Assembly: GCA_024710535.1 (NCBI GenBank) | Contig: JANJUO010000057.1 | Span: 1-6,509, forward strand | Origin: a bacterium | Lineage (GTDB): Bacteria > Bacteroidota > Ignavibacteria > Kapaibacteriales > UBA2268 | Direction: 5' to 3' | Length of the DNA stretch: 6,509 nt | Shown: piece after piece, positions 1 to 6,509 of the stretch | Layout: each line of letters opens with the position of its first letter | How positions within the stretch are numbered: position 1 is the stretch's first letter | Position numbers and translations under genes: made by a program | Notes under the pieces: generated by a model | The model's database searches: none | What the model was told of the DNA's origin: nothing | The model's input: only the letters and a program-made list of their open reading frames with translations

Positions 1-53
1 GATTTTGGAACTATTGGTAATGTTTTAATAATTAACTGATTAAATAAACTCAT
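1..53 (-). CDS. N-terminus of a gene cut by the window edge; resembles proline dehydrogenase
   Basis: An ATG at 53-51 opens a frame that stays open to the left edge and reads MSLFNQLIIKTLPIVPK plus a partial codon. The pattern of a short start, a hydrophobic LI..TLP stretch and then VPK resembles the extreme N-terminus of monofunctional (PutA-type, FAD-dependent) proline dehydrogenases, which oxidise proline to pyrroline-5-carboxylate. This is recalled family resemblance over only 17 residues; no catalytic part is in view. A purine-rich stretch (GAGAAAAGAA) sits directly before the ATG and could serve as a weak ribosome-binding site. The gene follows the YmdB-type phosphoesterase by 48 bp on the same strand, with no hairpin terminator between them, so it may share the transcript. 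It could equally be another protein. That a gene starts here is more certain than its identity. Confidence 0.5.
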   Translation of the reverse strand, partial: MSLFNQLIIKTLPIVPK

Positions 54-101
54 TTCTTTTCTCAAAATGTTTAAATATAAAACACAAAATTAGGTAATTT
101 T

Positions 102-920
102 TTACAATTCATCATAGATAGAATTAACAAATTTTGGAAAAACAAAAGATTCTATCTTCATTGACTGTCCGGTTTCGCTATCAATCTCAATAAAAACACC
201 TGAAATTTTATAATCATCTTCAGCAAGTTCATATTTATGAGCAGTTTGTAGTAAAAATCGCTTTATGGCAATATCTTTTTTCATTCCAACAACAGAATTA
301 TAAGGACCAGTCATCCCGACATCAGTAATGTATGCAGTGCCATTTGGTAAAATAGAAGCATCTGCAGTTTGAATATGAGTATGAGTTCCAATCACAGCAG
401 AAACCTTACCATCTAAATACCAACCCATAGCAATTTTTTCTGCAGTAGCATCAGCATGAAAATCAACAATAATATTGTTAGTTTTATCTGCGATTTGCTT
501 GATTGCATTATCAATTGCACGAAATGGGCAGTCAATAGTCTGCATAAATGTTCTTCCTTGAATTTGAACAACTGCAATTTTATTGAAATTTGGTAATTCG
601 AATATTCTGAAGCCCTTACCGGGATTTCCCGGCGGATAATTTAATGGACGCAAAACTTTATCATTTTTTGCTAATAATGGTCTGGATTTCCAATTATCCC
701 AAATATGATTTCCTGTAGTTATAGAATTTACACCGGCTTCAAATAAACTCAAAGCTTGCTCTTCGGTTACTCCTTTGCCATTGTCGATATTTTCTCCATT
801 AACAACAATAAAATTTGCTTTATATTTGTTTTTAATTGTGTTTAAATTATCGATTAAATAATTCATTGCATTTATGCCGACAATATCGCCAATAAACACA
901 ACATTAATATTTGAACTCAC
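102..920 (-). CDS. ymdB: YmdB/TIGR00282-type metallophosphoesterase
   Basis: A 272-residue cytoplasmic calcineurin-like phosphoesterase of full family length. The dinuclear-metal motifs are all present in order: GD (D12), NGEN (E43, N44), GNH (N71 and H72, the presumed general acid), DFHAD (H155) and GTHTH (H180, H182). The flanking strings TSEKLALGWY-like (TAEKIAMGWY), QTAD and YITDVGMTGPY closely match Bacillus subtilis YmdB, which is described as a phosphodiesterase acting on cyclic nucleotides in vitro and influencing motility and biofilm decisions; the in vivo substrate is unsettled. A small deviation is Ala-Met (residues 18-19) where the family usually has Gly-Arg after GDxVG. The start is GTG (920-918), because no ATG precedes the essential GD motif, and a Shine-Dalgarno-like AAAAGGTG lies just upstream. 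The gene begins 2 bp after the histidine kinase stop, suggesting translational coupling. Family assignment is very secure; the physiological role is inferred. Confidence 0.94.
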   Translation of the reverse strand: MSSNINVVFIGDIVGINAMNYLIDNLNTIKNKYKANFIVVNGENIDNGKGVTEEQALSLFEAGVNSITTGNHIWDNWKSRPLLAKNDKVLRPLNYPPGNPGKGFRIFELPNFNKIAVVQIQGRTFMQTIDCPFRAIDNAIKQIADKTNNIIVDFHADATAEKIAMGWYLDGKVSAVIGTHTHIQTADASILPNGTAYITDVGMTGPYNSVVGMKKDIAIKRFLLQTAHKYELAEDDYKISGVFIEIDSETGQSMKIESFVFPKFVNSIYDEL

Positions 921-922
921 TG

Positions 923-3277
923 CTACACCTTTTGTTTATTAATTGTATTTGGGATAAAAATTTTAAATTCACTGCCAATTCCCTTTTGACTTTCGATTTC
1001 GAGTCTTCCATTATGATATTCGATAAATTCCAAACACAATAAAATTCCAAGCCCTGTTCCTTTTTCATTTGAAGTACCTAATGATGACCTTGAAGTATTA
1101 TTATTGAGGAGTTCATTTATCTGATTTTGGTCCATTCCAACACCAGTATCTGTTATCGAAATCACTGATTCATCATAACTTTGACTAAATTTGAATGTAA
1201 TTTTTCCATTATTTGGAGTAAATTTAACTGAATTTGAAAAAAGATTACGCAAAATAGTTTTGATCATATTTTCATCACCATAAATATCAGTTTCTAACGC
1301 AAGTGATATTACAGGTTCTATTTTCTTTTTGGTCAAATTTTGTTGATAAAGATTTACAATTTCCGAAATAATTGGATATAATGCCAAGTTCTGTGGATTA
1401 AAACTAATTTTTTTGGATTGAGAGCTGGACCAAAGAAGCAAATTCTCAAGTAATTCATGCAAATGATTAGTAGCATTTGCTGTATTTTTGAGCAATTCAG
1501 ATAAATAATTTTGCTCCATTCTGGTGAAATCTCTGTTTAGGAAATCGATGTTGAATTTGATTGCATGCAATGGATTCCTTAAATCATGGGCAATAATCGA
1601 AAAGAACTTATCTTTTGTAAAATTTGCTTCTCGCAATAATTGTTCAGATCTTGATAATTCTTGATTCAATTTATATAATTTTTTTGAATCATTAGCAATA
1701 GTTTGGTTGAGAATTAACAACTCTTCATTTGTTTTAATTAAATTCTCTTCAACTTTTTTTCTTTCGAATACTTCAACTTCCAAATTTTCGTTTGCTAATT
1801 GGAGCATCACAGTTCTATCTTCTACTCTTTCTTCGAGTTCTTGATTTAATTGTTTGAGTTCGTTTTCAACTTCTACAATTTCGGTCATATCAGTTATTAC
1901 TGATAACACCTGCTTTTGCCCTTCGGATTCTAATAATCTCATTCTGATTAATGCAGGAAATTCCACGCCTGATTTTGTTTTTCCAACCCAATCAAAATCA
2001 AGTTCTCCTCCTTGTAGAGTTTGAGAAAGATATTCAATAGAGAGGTGCTCAGGATAAAATTCACTACTAATTTTTTCAAATGAAAGAGTTTTTGCTTCAT
2101 CTTTTGAATATTCATATAAGCCACAAAAACTATCATTTACATAATTGAAATTTCCATCACTATCAAGAATAATAATCGAATCCGGAGCATTGTCAATGAT
2201 GTTATAAAAGTATGATGATAATTGTTTGTTTTTTTCAATTAGATTGTAAATTTTATCGATTGAAAATTTAAATACAACAAAGATAATTGAAGAAATCAAA
2301 ATTACAACTGCAATCATCCAATAAAAATACTTCCAGAGTGGCTTAATAATTTCATCTTTTGGTATCACAATACCGTAAAGCATATCGCCCAAGGAATTCG
2401 AATAATAAATGATGTAGCTTTTGCCGTCAATTTTGATTGTTTCGGACTTGGTTTCATCTTTAGAATTTTGAAAATCAAGGTTTTTCAAATAAGGAATTGT
2501 ATAATAATCGTTTAATATTTGAGATGGATCTTTTGTAAAAGAAATTATTTTCTTTGATTTATTTTGAATCAAAAATGAAAAACTATTATTTGTAATTTTC
2601 ATTTCTGAAATAAATGACATCAATTTCTGTGTACCAATATCCAAAGTTGCCACCCCAACAATTTCATTTGAATTGTCATAAATAGGGGAGGCAATTGTAA
2701 TCATTTTTTCTTTTGTGCTACCAATATCAAGAAATAAATCGCTCCAATAAGTATCTTTTGGGCGAACTTCTTTTCTATTCCAACTTGTGGGAAGTGCATT
2801 TTGATACCAATGCCAACCAAAATAATTATAATCTGAATTACTATAATCCCATGTAAAAATAATAGAATCGTTTTTCCAGTAAGTATAAGGTCCATAAAAA
2901 TATTTACTTTTATCGAATTTGTATGGCTCGAACCATATTCCAATACCGGTGATTTTATTCTGTTGCATTGTAGTTTTGCGAATAACATTTAATAATTCTT
3001 TTTCAACATTTTTGAAATCAGCACTGTTTGATTTAGCAAGTTCGTAAAAACTTCCGGCAATGGTTGCAATTCGTCTAACTCTATTATTATATTTATCTTT
3101 ATGATTATTTAATTGAAGTGTATAAGACTGTAATGTTAGTTTGATTTCCTTTTCTCGAGATGTGATTAGTATTTCGTAAAAAATGTAAATTGCTAAAGCG
3201 ATAATAATTGTAAATGCAATTATGGTTACCCCAAAAATACCGCTGAGAAAATTTTTATAGTTATTATTTTTAAACAT
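923..3277 (-). CDS. Membrane sensor histidine kinase with dCache-like sensor and PAS domain
   Basis: A 784-residue protein counted from the ATG at 3277; an adjoining in-frame TTG would add one residue but is a less likely start. Layout: TM helix at about 12-36, an extracytoplasmic dCache-like sensor at about 40-315 (WYQ..A near 157-161, YWSD at 177-180, and a PIYDNSNEIVGVATLDI strand at 198-214), second TM at about 319-338, PAS at about 352-465, a long coiled coil at about 465-553, HisKA with AHDLRNPL (phosphoacceptor H564), and HATPase_c with N-box N682, G1 DTGVGM (710-715) and G2 GTGLGI (740-745). All catalytic elements look intact, so it should autophosphorylate in response to an external ligand and/or a PAS signal. 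The ligand is unknown. There is no receiver domain and no response regulator gene in view, so its partner lies elsewhere. It is separated from the acylase gene by 81 bp and sits 2 bp before the ymdB-like gene. Confidence 0.94.
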   Translation of the reverse strand: MFKNNNYKNFLSGIFGVTIIAFTIIIALAIYIFYEILITSREKEIKLTLQSYTLQLNNHKDKYNNRVRRIATIAGSFYELAKSNSADFKNVEKELLNVIRKTTMQQNKITGIGIWFEPYKFDKSKYFYGPYTYWKNDSIIFTWDYSNSDYNYFGWHWYQNALPTSWNRKEVRPKDTYWSDLFLDIGSTKEKMITIASPIYDNSNEIVGVATLDIGTQKLMSFISEMKITNNSFSFLIQNKSKKIISFTKDPSQILNDYYTIPYLKNLDFQNSKDETKSETIKIDGKSYIIYYSNSLGDMLYGIVIPKDEIIKPLWKYFYWMIAVVILISSIIFVVFKFSIDKIYNLIEKNKQLSSYFYNIIDNAPDSIIILDSDGNFNYVNDSFCGLYEYSKDEAKTLSFEKISSEFYPEHLSIEYLSQTLQGGELDFDWVGKTKSGVEFPALIRMRLLESEGQKQVLSVITDMTEIVEVENELKQLNQELEERVEDRTVMLQLANENLEVEVFERKKVEENLIKTNEELLILNQTIANDSKKLYKLNQELSRSEQLLREANFTKDKFFSIIAHDLRNPLHAIKFNIDFLNRDFTRMEQNYLSELLKNTANATNHLHELLENLLLWSSSQSKKISFNPQNLALYPIISEIVNLYQQNLTKKKIEPVISLALETDIYGDENMIKTILRNLFSNSVKFTPNNGKITFKFSQSYDESVISITDTGVGMDQNQINELLNNNTSRSSLGTSNEKGTGLGILLCLEFIEYHNGRLEIESQKGIGSEFKIFIPNTINKQKV
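926..933 (-). promoter_or_regulatory. Ribosome-binding site for the ymdB-like gene
   Basis: On the minus strand AAAAGGTG lies 5 nt before the GTG start at 920. It is the only good Shine-Dalgarno-like match seen before a start in this window. It is built from the last lysine and valine codons of the kinase gene, directly before its TAG stop. It supports the GTG start and suggests that terminating ribosomes on the kinase message may re-initiate here. Confidence 0.45.
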
Positions 3278-3330
3278 CAAATCACATTTATATTTATAAA
3301 ATTGTCTTTCTCAAACAAATAAAATTATAC

Positions 3331-3359
3331 ATTTTTTTCTAATTTATAAAGAAAAAAAT
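3331..3359. repeat. Perfect 10-bp inverted repeat in the acylase-kinase gap
   Basis: ATTTTTTTCT (3331-3340) and AGAAAAAAAT (3350-3359) are exact reverse complements separated by 9 nt. The outer base overlaps the last base of the acylase TAA stop. The arms hold a single G-C pair each, so the RNA hairpin would be weak and has no GC-rich stem like a classical terminator. It could be a weak transcription-end or mRNA-end structure for the acylase, a protein-binding palindrome ahead of the kinase gene, or a by-product of A/T runs in AT-rich DNA. A TATAAT hexamer follows in the direction of the kinase (3329-3324), but without a matching -35 element. The repeat is seen directly; a function is not shown. 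Confidence 0.45.
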
Positions 3360-5863
3360 TAATCTTTTATGAATTGAACAGTTAATTGATAGGTTTCATT
3401 TATATTTCTTGAGAATGGAGTTTTGATATAGCCGCCTGTTAGCCAAATTTGTATCTGATTGGAATAATTGGAATTCATTGGGTCTCCAGAATTTCCTCCG
3501 GGCATAATCGAATAAATTACTGTATCATTAAGATCGCAAATTAATCTCATAGAAGCTCCAACTTTTGTTGAATATGGCTGATAATATTTCCACTCTGTAT
3601 TGTTAACAGTTGTATTATTTCCTCCTGTGGACAGATTTTCATAAGTTACTGAAGGTTTCAGAAATGGGTTGTCGCTGAATGTATGAGTCAATGATAATTT
3701 ATGAAGATCGCCCCATTTCCATTTTTTGTAATTATTATTTTTGAAAATCTTTCTCAAAGAATCAATCGATTCTCTAAAACTACTGAAAATAATATATTCT
3801 TTGGTTTCAATACCTTCAGTATTTACTTTGTCGAACCAAGGAGAATCGAACTGTTGCATCAACTCTAATATTTTTCTGGTAGGCATACTTGATACAAAAA
3901 CAAATTCAGCATATAATCTATCGCCAAGTTCATCATGAAAAGTATTATAAATCAATCTTTCTAAGAAAACATTATAAACTGTTGCCTCCGAACTTTGAGA
4001 ATTCATTATATAATCCCAATTTTTCATACTGTTTAATAATTGTACTTCTTCATTTTTCAATAAATAATAATATTTCTGGAATACAGGCAATGCAATTTCC
4101 ATAATTTTTTTTGAATATGGAGATGTGTAATCATTTTGAATATATTGGGCATCACGAATTGTGAAATTATTAGAAATTTCTCCTATCAATTCATAAATTC
4201 TTTCAATTCTGGATGAGGGTTCCCAATAATCACTTATATGATTTTTGAAATTTCTGCTTGTTTTGTTGTTTGCTGAGGCAACAAAATTTCTTTTGGGATT
4301 AATATTTGCAGGTAAAGAATCAGAATTTAGAAATCCAAACCAACCGGTTGAATTTTGATTTGCATTATTAGGAAAATTTGGATTGCAATTTTTCTCTCTT
4401 AAAGGCACTAATCCGGCGGGCATAATTCCCAAATTTGATGATTTATCACAGTAAGTAAAATTCATTGCAGGACTTCCCCAAAATTTTAATCCTTCTTTAA
4501 ATTTCAGTATATTATCTGCTTTATTTAATTGATATAAAGCATAAATTTCATCTGTTTTTTCTTTTGCAGTCCAACGAAAAGTTAGTGCATTCTTTTTGAA
4601 ATAATGAGGATTTGATTTAAATTTCTTATTTTTCAAAACCTCATCCGAATAATTCAAAAGGTGGTAATCTGAGATGATTTCAGATATATCTGTGAATTTT
4701 CTATAATATTTTATCGTTTCTTTATTTTTGACTATGATTGAATCGAGCATAAATTCTATTTTATTCTTTTGAGTGGAATCTTTTCTATAATAATAATTTC
4801 CAGATTCATCTAGTGTTTCCACAAAAAAATCTATATCATCATTCATTACATTAGTTATTCCAAACGCAATATTATCATTTCTTCCGGAAATGATAAAAGG
4901 AATACCGGGTATCGTCATTCCGCTTACATTGAAATTTTTGGATGTGATATGCATTTGCAGCCAACGCGGAGGTAGTTGCAATGATAAATGTGGGTCATTT
5001 GCAAAAATTATACTTGACTTATTTTCAATTGAATCGAAAGTTTTCACAGCAAAAGAATTTGAGCCCACTGATGTTCCGGATAAACCCAAATTTTCTCTTA
5101 ATTCTCTGAAATAAGTTGATGAGCCATAAAATCTATCAAATTCCAAATTATTTGTCAGTAAAAAATTGTTTTTACTATTTTTATTCGAAAATGTAGTATC
5201 ATCAGTGATATGCGGAGAAGAATTGGGATAATCAGGGATTAATTGGATCGCTTTCTCGTAGCCAATTTTAGATGAAATTTCGCCCATTGCAATATCAATC
5301 CAAAAGCCGATTGATAGCTCGAAAGCCATCATTCTCCCAATCATAATACTATGAAAAGGCTGCCATTTTTCGGGTTTAAAATCTAATGCCGAAAATTCAA
5401 AAGAAAGATTTTCTGAATTATTTTCAATAAAGCAATTTATTCCTTCTGAATATTTTGTTAGAATTCGTTTTGTTATTGGATTAGATGCATCATAAATTTC
5501 TTTTGAAATTTCCGAAATACCCATACTACGAAAAAATTTATCATATTTAACTGTTGATTCGCCAAATACTTCAGATAGTTTGCCTTGAGCTACTCTTCTG
5601 AAATATTCCATCTGCCATAATCGCTCTTTTGCTTGAAAATATCCAATTGCAAAATACAAATCATCATCATTTTCTGCAATAATATGCGGAATGCCATAAA
5701 AATTCTCATAAATTTCTGCATTTGAAATAATTTTATCTGTATTGATTTTCTTTTTTGATTGTTTGACTGAGTTAAAAATCAATGAGTTACTGAAAAATAG
5801 GAATGCTATTCCAATAATAATAATTGAAATTATCAAAGCAATCAAAGAAGATAAATTCTTCAT
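3359..5863 (-). CDS. Penicillin acylase family protein (Ntn hydrolase, peptidase family S45)
   Basis: An 834-residue protein from the ATG at 5863; an upstream TTG (5875) would overlap the previous gene and is less likely. One hydrophobic segment at about 5-26, without a lipobox cysteine or clear cleavage site, predicts a signal anchor or signal peptide and a periplasmic enzyme. The N-terminal part carries the family signature (NFYGIPHI, then AIGYFQAKERLWQME and GKLSEVFGE). Autocatalytic cleavage should expose the nucleophile S268 in GSNSFAV. Also visible are NDPHL (H292, near beta-chain position 25), PGIPF..GRN, NDDIDFF, ASANN (N532, near beta 265, the expected oxyanion Asn) and SRIER (R552/R555). 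The C-terminal TGGNNTTVN and MPGGNSGDP motifs are intact. Spacing of His and Asn from the nucleophile resembles that recalled for acyl-homoserine-lactone acylases such as PvdQ. The family hydrolyses amide bonds of beta-lactams, N-acyl-homoserine lactones or other acylated amines; which one here cannot be told. It starts 2 bp after the epimerase stop. Confidence 0.94.
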   Translation of the reverse strand: MKNLSSLIALIISIIIIGIAFLFFSNSLIFNSVKQSKKKINTDKIISNAEIYENFYGIPHIIAENDDDLYFAIGYFQAKERLWQMEYFRRVAQGKLSEVFGESTVKYDKFFRSMGISEISKEIYDASNPITKRILTKYSEGINCFIENNSENLSFEFSALDFKPEKWQPFHSIMIGRMMAFELSIGFWIDIAMGEISSKIGYEKAIQLIPDYPNSSPHITDDTTFSNKNSKNNFLLTNNLEFDRFYGSSTYFRELRENLGLSGTSVGSNSFAVKTFDSIENKSSIIFANDPHLSLQLPPRWLQMHITSKNFNVSGMTIPGIPFIISGRNDNIAFGITNVMNDDIDFFVETLDESGNYYYRKDSTQKNKIEFMLDSIIVKNKETIKYYRKFTDISEIISDYHLLNYSDEVLKNKKFKSNPHYFKKNALTFRWTAKEKTDEIYALYQLNKADNILKFKEGLKFWGSPAMNFTYCDKSSNLGIMPAGLVPLREKNCNPNFPNNANQNSTGWFGFLNSDSLPANINPKRNFVASANNKTSRNFKNHISDYWEPSSRIERIYELIGEISNNFTIRDAQYIQNDYTSPYSKKIMEIALPVFQKYYYLLKNEEVQLLNSMKNWDYIMNSQSSEATVYNVFLERLIYNTFHDELGDRLYAEFVFVSSMPTRKILELMQQFDSPWFDKVNTEGIETKEYIIFSSFRESIDSLRKIFKNNNYKKWKWGDLHKLSLTHTFSDNPFLKPSVTYENLSTGGNNTTVNNTEWKYYQPYSTKVGASMRLICDLNDTVIYSIMPGGNSGDPMNSNYSNQIQIWLTGGYIKTPFSRNINETYQLTVQFIKD

Positions 5864-5865
5864 TT

Positions 5866-6509
5866 TTAGAGCCAATTATTTTGTTTATACCACAGATAAG
5901 TTTCTCGCATTCCATCTTCGAATTTTGTTGGAGGAGAATAATTTAATTCTTTTATTATTTTATTTGCAGAGCAAATCCAATAATTTTGAACCAAATCCAA
6001 ACTTTTTTCATAATTAAAAACTCCGGGCAAATTAAATAAATTGCCAATCATTCCTGAAATACTACCCAAAAGTAATAAAATTGTGTCTGGAATTCGGAAT
6101 TTTATATGCTGATTTTTTTTCATTGCCTTGGCAATCGTACTAAGGGCAAATTCCCAAGTACAAAATTCTTTAACTAAGAAAAATGTATTATTAACAGTAG
6201 AATCAGATTCAGCTGTCAAAATACTGCCATCAACCAAATCAGCAACATAGATTACACTAAAATATTTTTCTTTACAGCCAATTATTCCCATTAATCCAGC
6301 ATCAAGCATTTTGAAAAAAGGGAGAATCGATGTATCTCTTGGACCATAAACAGCCGGAGCTTTGATAATTGTAACAGGTACTTTGCTACTCATTTCCAGC
6401 ACGATTTTTTCTGCTTCTAATTTGCTTTTTCCATAAGCAGTTATAGGATTTGGAATACTTGATTCATCAGTAACTGAATTTATTGTTGGAGCAGGACCTG
6501 ATGCAGTTT
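5866..6509 (-). CDS. NAD(P)-dependent epimerase/dehydratase (extended SDR), N-terminus beyond window
   Basis: The frame stays open to the right edge, giving 213 visible residues. A GTG near 6402 is an internal valine codon, not the start, because conserved motifs lie upstream of it. The upstream part reads TASGPAP (active-site Ser/Thr region), ESSIPNPITAYGKSK and LEAEK, which holds the catalytic YxxxK pair (Tyr codon 6435-6433, Lys codon 6423-6421). Downstream are PAVYGPRD, the YVADLVDG substrate-domain segment and a C-terminal YWICSANKIIKELNYSPP...GMRETYLWYKQNNWL-type ending. These place it among extended SDRs, related to nucleoside-diphosphate-sugar epimerases and 3-beta-hydroxysteroid-dehydrogenase/dihydroflavonol-reductase-like proteins. 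The cofactor-binding GxxGxxG would lie off the edge. Substrate is unknown. It ends 2 bp before the acylase ATG, implying co-transcription. Confidence 0.9.
   Translation of the reverse strand, partial: TASGPAPTINSVTDESSIPNPITAYGKSKLEAEKIVLEMSSKVPVTIIKAPAVYGPRDTSILPFFKMLDAGLMGIIGCKEKYFSVIYVADLVDGSILTAESDSTVNNTFFLVKEFCTWEFALSTIAKAMKKNQHIKFRIPDTILLLLGSISGMIGNLFNLPGVFNYEKSLDLVQNYWICSANKIIKELNYSPPTKFEDGMRETYLWYKQNNWL

Noticed and set aside
54..101. Terminator or riboswitch between the phosphoesterase and the left-edge gene
   Set aside because: The 48 bp are AT-rich with no stem-loop of note and are too short for a riboswitch.
1948..2136. Minus-strand frame of 62 codons inside the kinase gene
   Set aside because: It lies in another frame entirely within the PAS-coding part of the kinase, has no recognisable motif and no ribosome-binding site of its own.
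2701..2988. Minus-strand frame of 95 codons with hydrophobic content
   Set aside because: It is out of frame within the dCache-coding region; the hydrophobicity comes from AT-rich codons and the main frame is strongly family-like.
3324..3352. Possible sigma-70 promoter (TATAAT at 3324-3329, minus strand) ahead of the kinase
   Set aside because: The -10 match is perfect but the hexamer 17 bp upstream (TCTTTA) is a poor -35, TATAAT is frequent in DNA this AT-rich, and the likely phylum uses a different promoter consensus.
3741..4104. Plus-strand frames of 65 and 71 codons opposite the acylase gene
   Set aside because: They are antisense to conserved acylase coding sequence and show no domain pattern.
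4890..5114. Plus-strand frame of 74 codons containing several cysteines
   Set aside because: It is antisense to the catalytic-serine region of the acylase; the cysteines are not arranged as a metal-binding or peptide-precursor motif.
5742..6017. Plus-strand frame of 91 codons across the acylase-epimerase junction
   Set aside because: It is antisense to both the acylase signal anchor and the epimerase C-terminus, so it is a reverse shadow of AT-rich coding DNA.
1..6509. Mobile element, CRISPR array, tRNA/rRNA, toxin-antitoxin or defence module
   Set aside because: No direct-repeat array, terminal inverted repeats, transposase motif, cloverleaf or small paired genes were seen; coding space is filled by housekeeping-type families.

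Overview
All genes in this 6.5 kb window lie on the minus strand, so transcription runs from high to low coordinates. In transcription order they are: the C-terminal two thirds of a nucleotide-sugar-type NAD(P)-dependent epimerase/dehydratase (runs off the right edge), a membrane-anchored penicillin-acylase-family Ntn hydrolase, a membrane sensor histidine kinase (dCache-like sensor, PAS, HisKA, HATPase), a YmdB-type metallophosphoesterase, and the first 17 codons of a further gene at the left edge that resembles the start of a proline dehydrogenase.

The DNA is strongly AT-rich. Most starts lack a clear Shine-Dalgarno sequence. The kinase has the KDKFFSIIAHDLRNPL phosphoacceptor wording common in Bacteroidota and relatives. 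Together with the family mix, this suggests a low-GC member of the Bacteroidota/Ignavibacteriota (FCB) group. That is inference from style only; no marker gene is present.

Spacing gives two tight pairs. The epimerase and the acylase are 2 bp apart, and the kinase and the phosphoesterase are 2 bp apart, with a GTG start whose ribosome-binding site lies inside the last kinase codons. The acylase and the kinase are separated by about 81 bp of AT-rich DNA carrying a perfect 10-bp inverted repeat at the acylase stop codon. The phosphoesterase and the left-edge gene are 48 bp apart. The whole set could be one transcript or two. No strong promoter or GC-rich terminator is visible, and no gap exceeds 100 bp.

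Functionally the window looks like ordinary chromosomal gene content: envelope or periplasmic amide hydrolysis, signal sensing without a response regulator in view, and a phosphodiesterase implicated in cyclic-nucleotide or RNA-related regulation in other bacteria. I see no mobile element, CRISPR array, RNA gene or defence system, and no convincing new system. The most useful points for follow-up are the kinase-phosphoesterase coupling, the two edge-truncated genes, the start-codon corrections and the intergenic palindrome.
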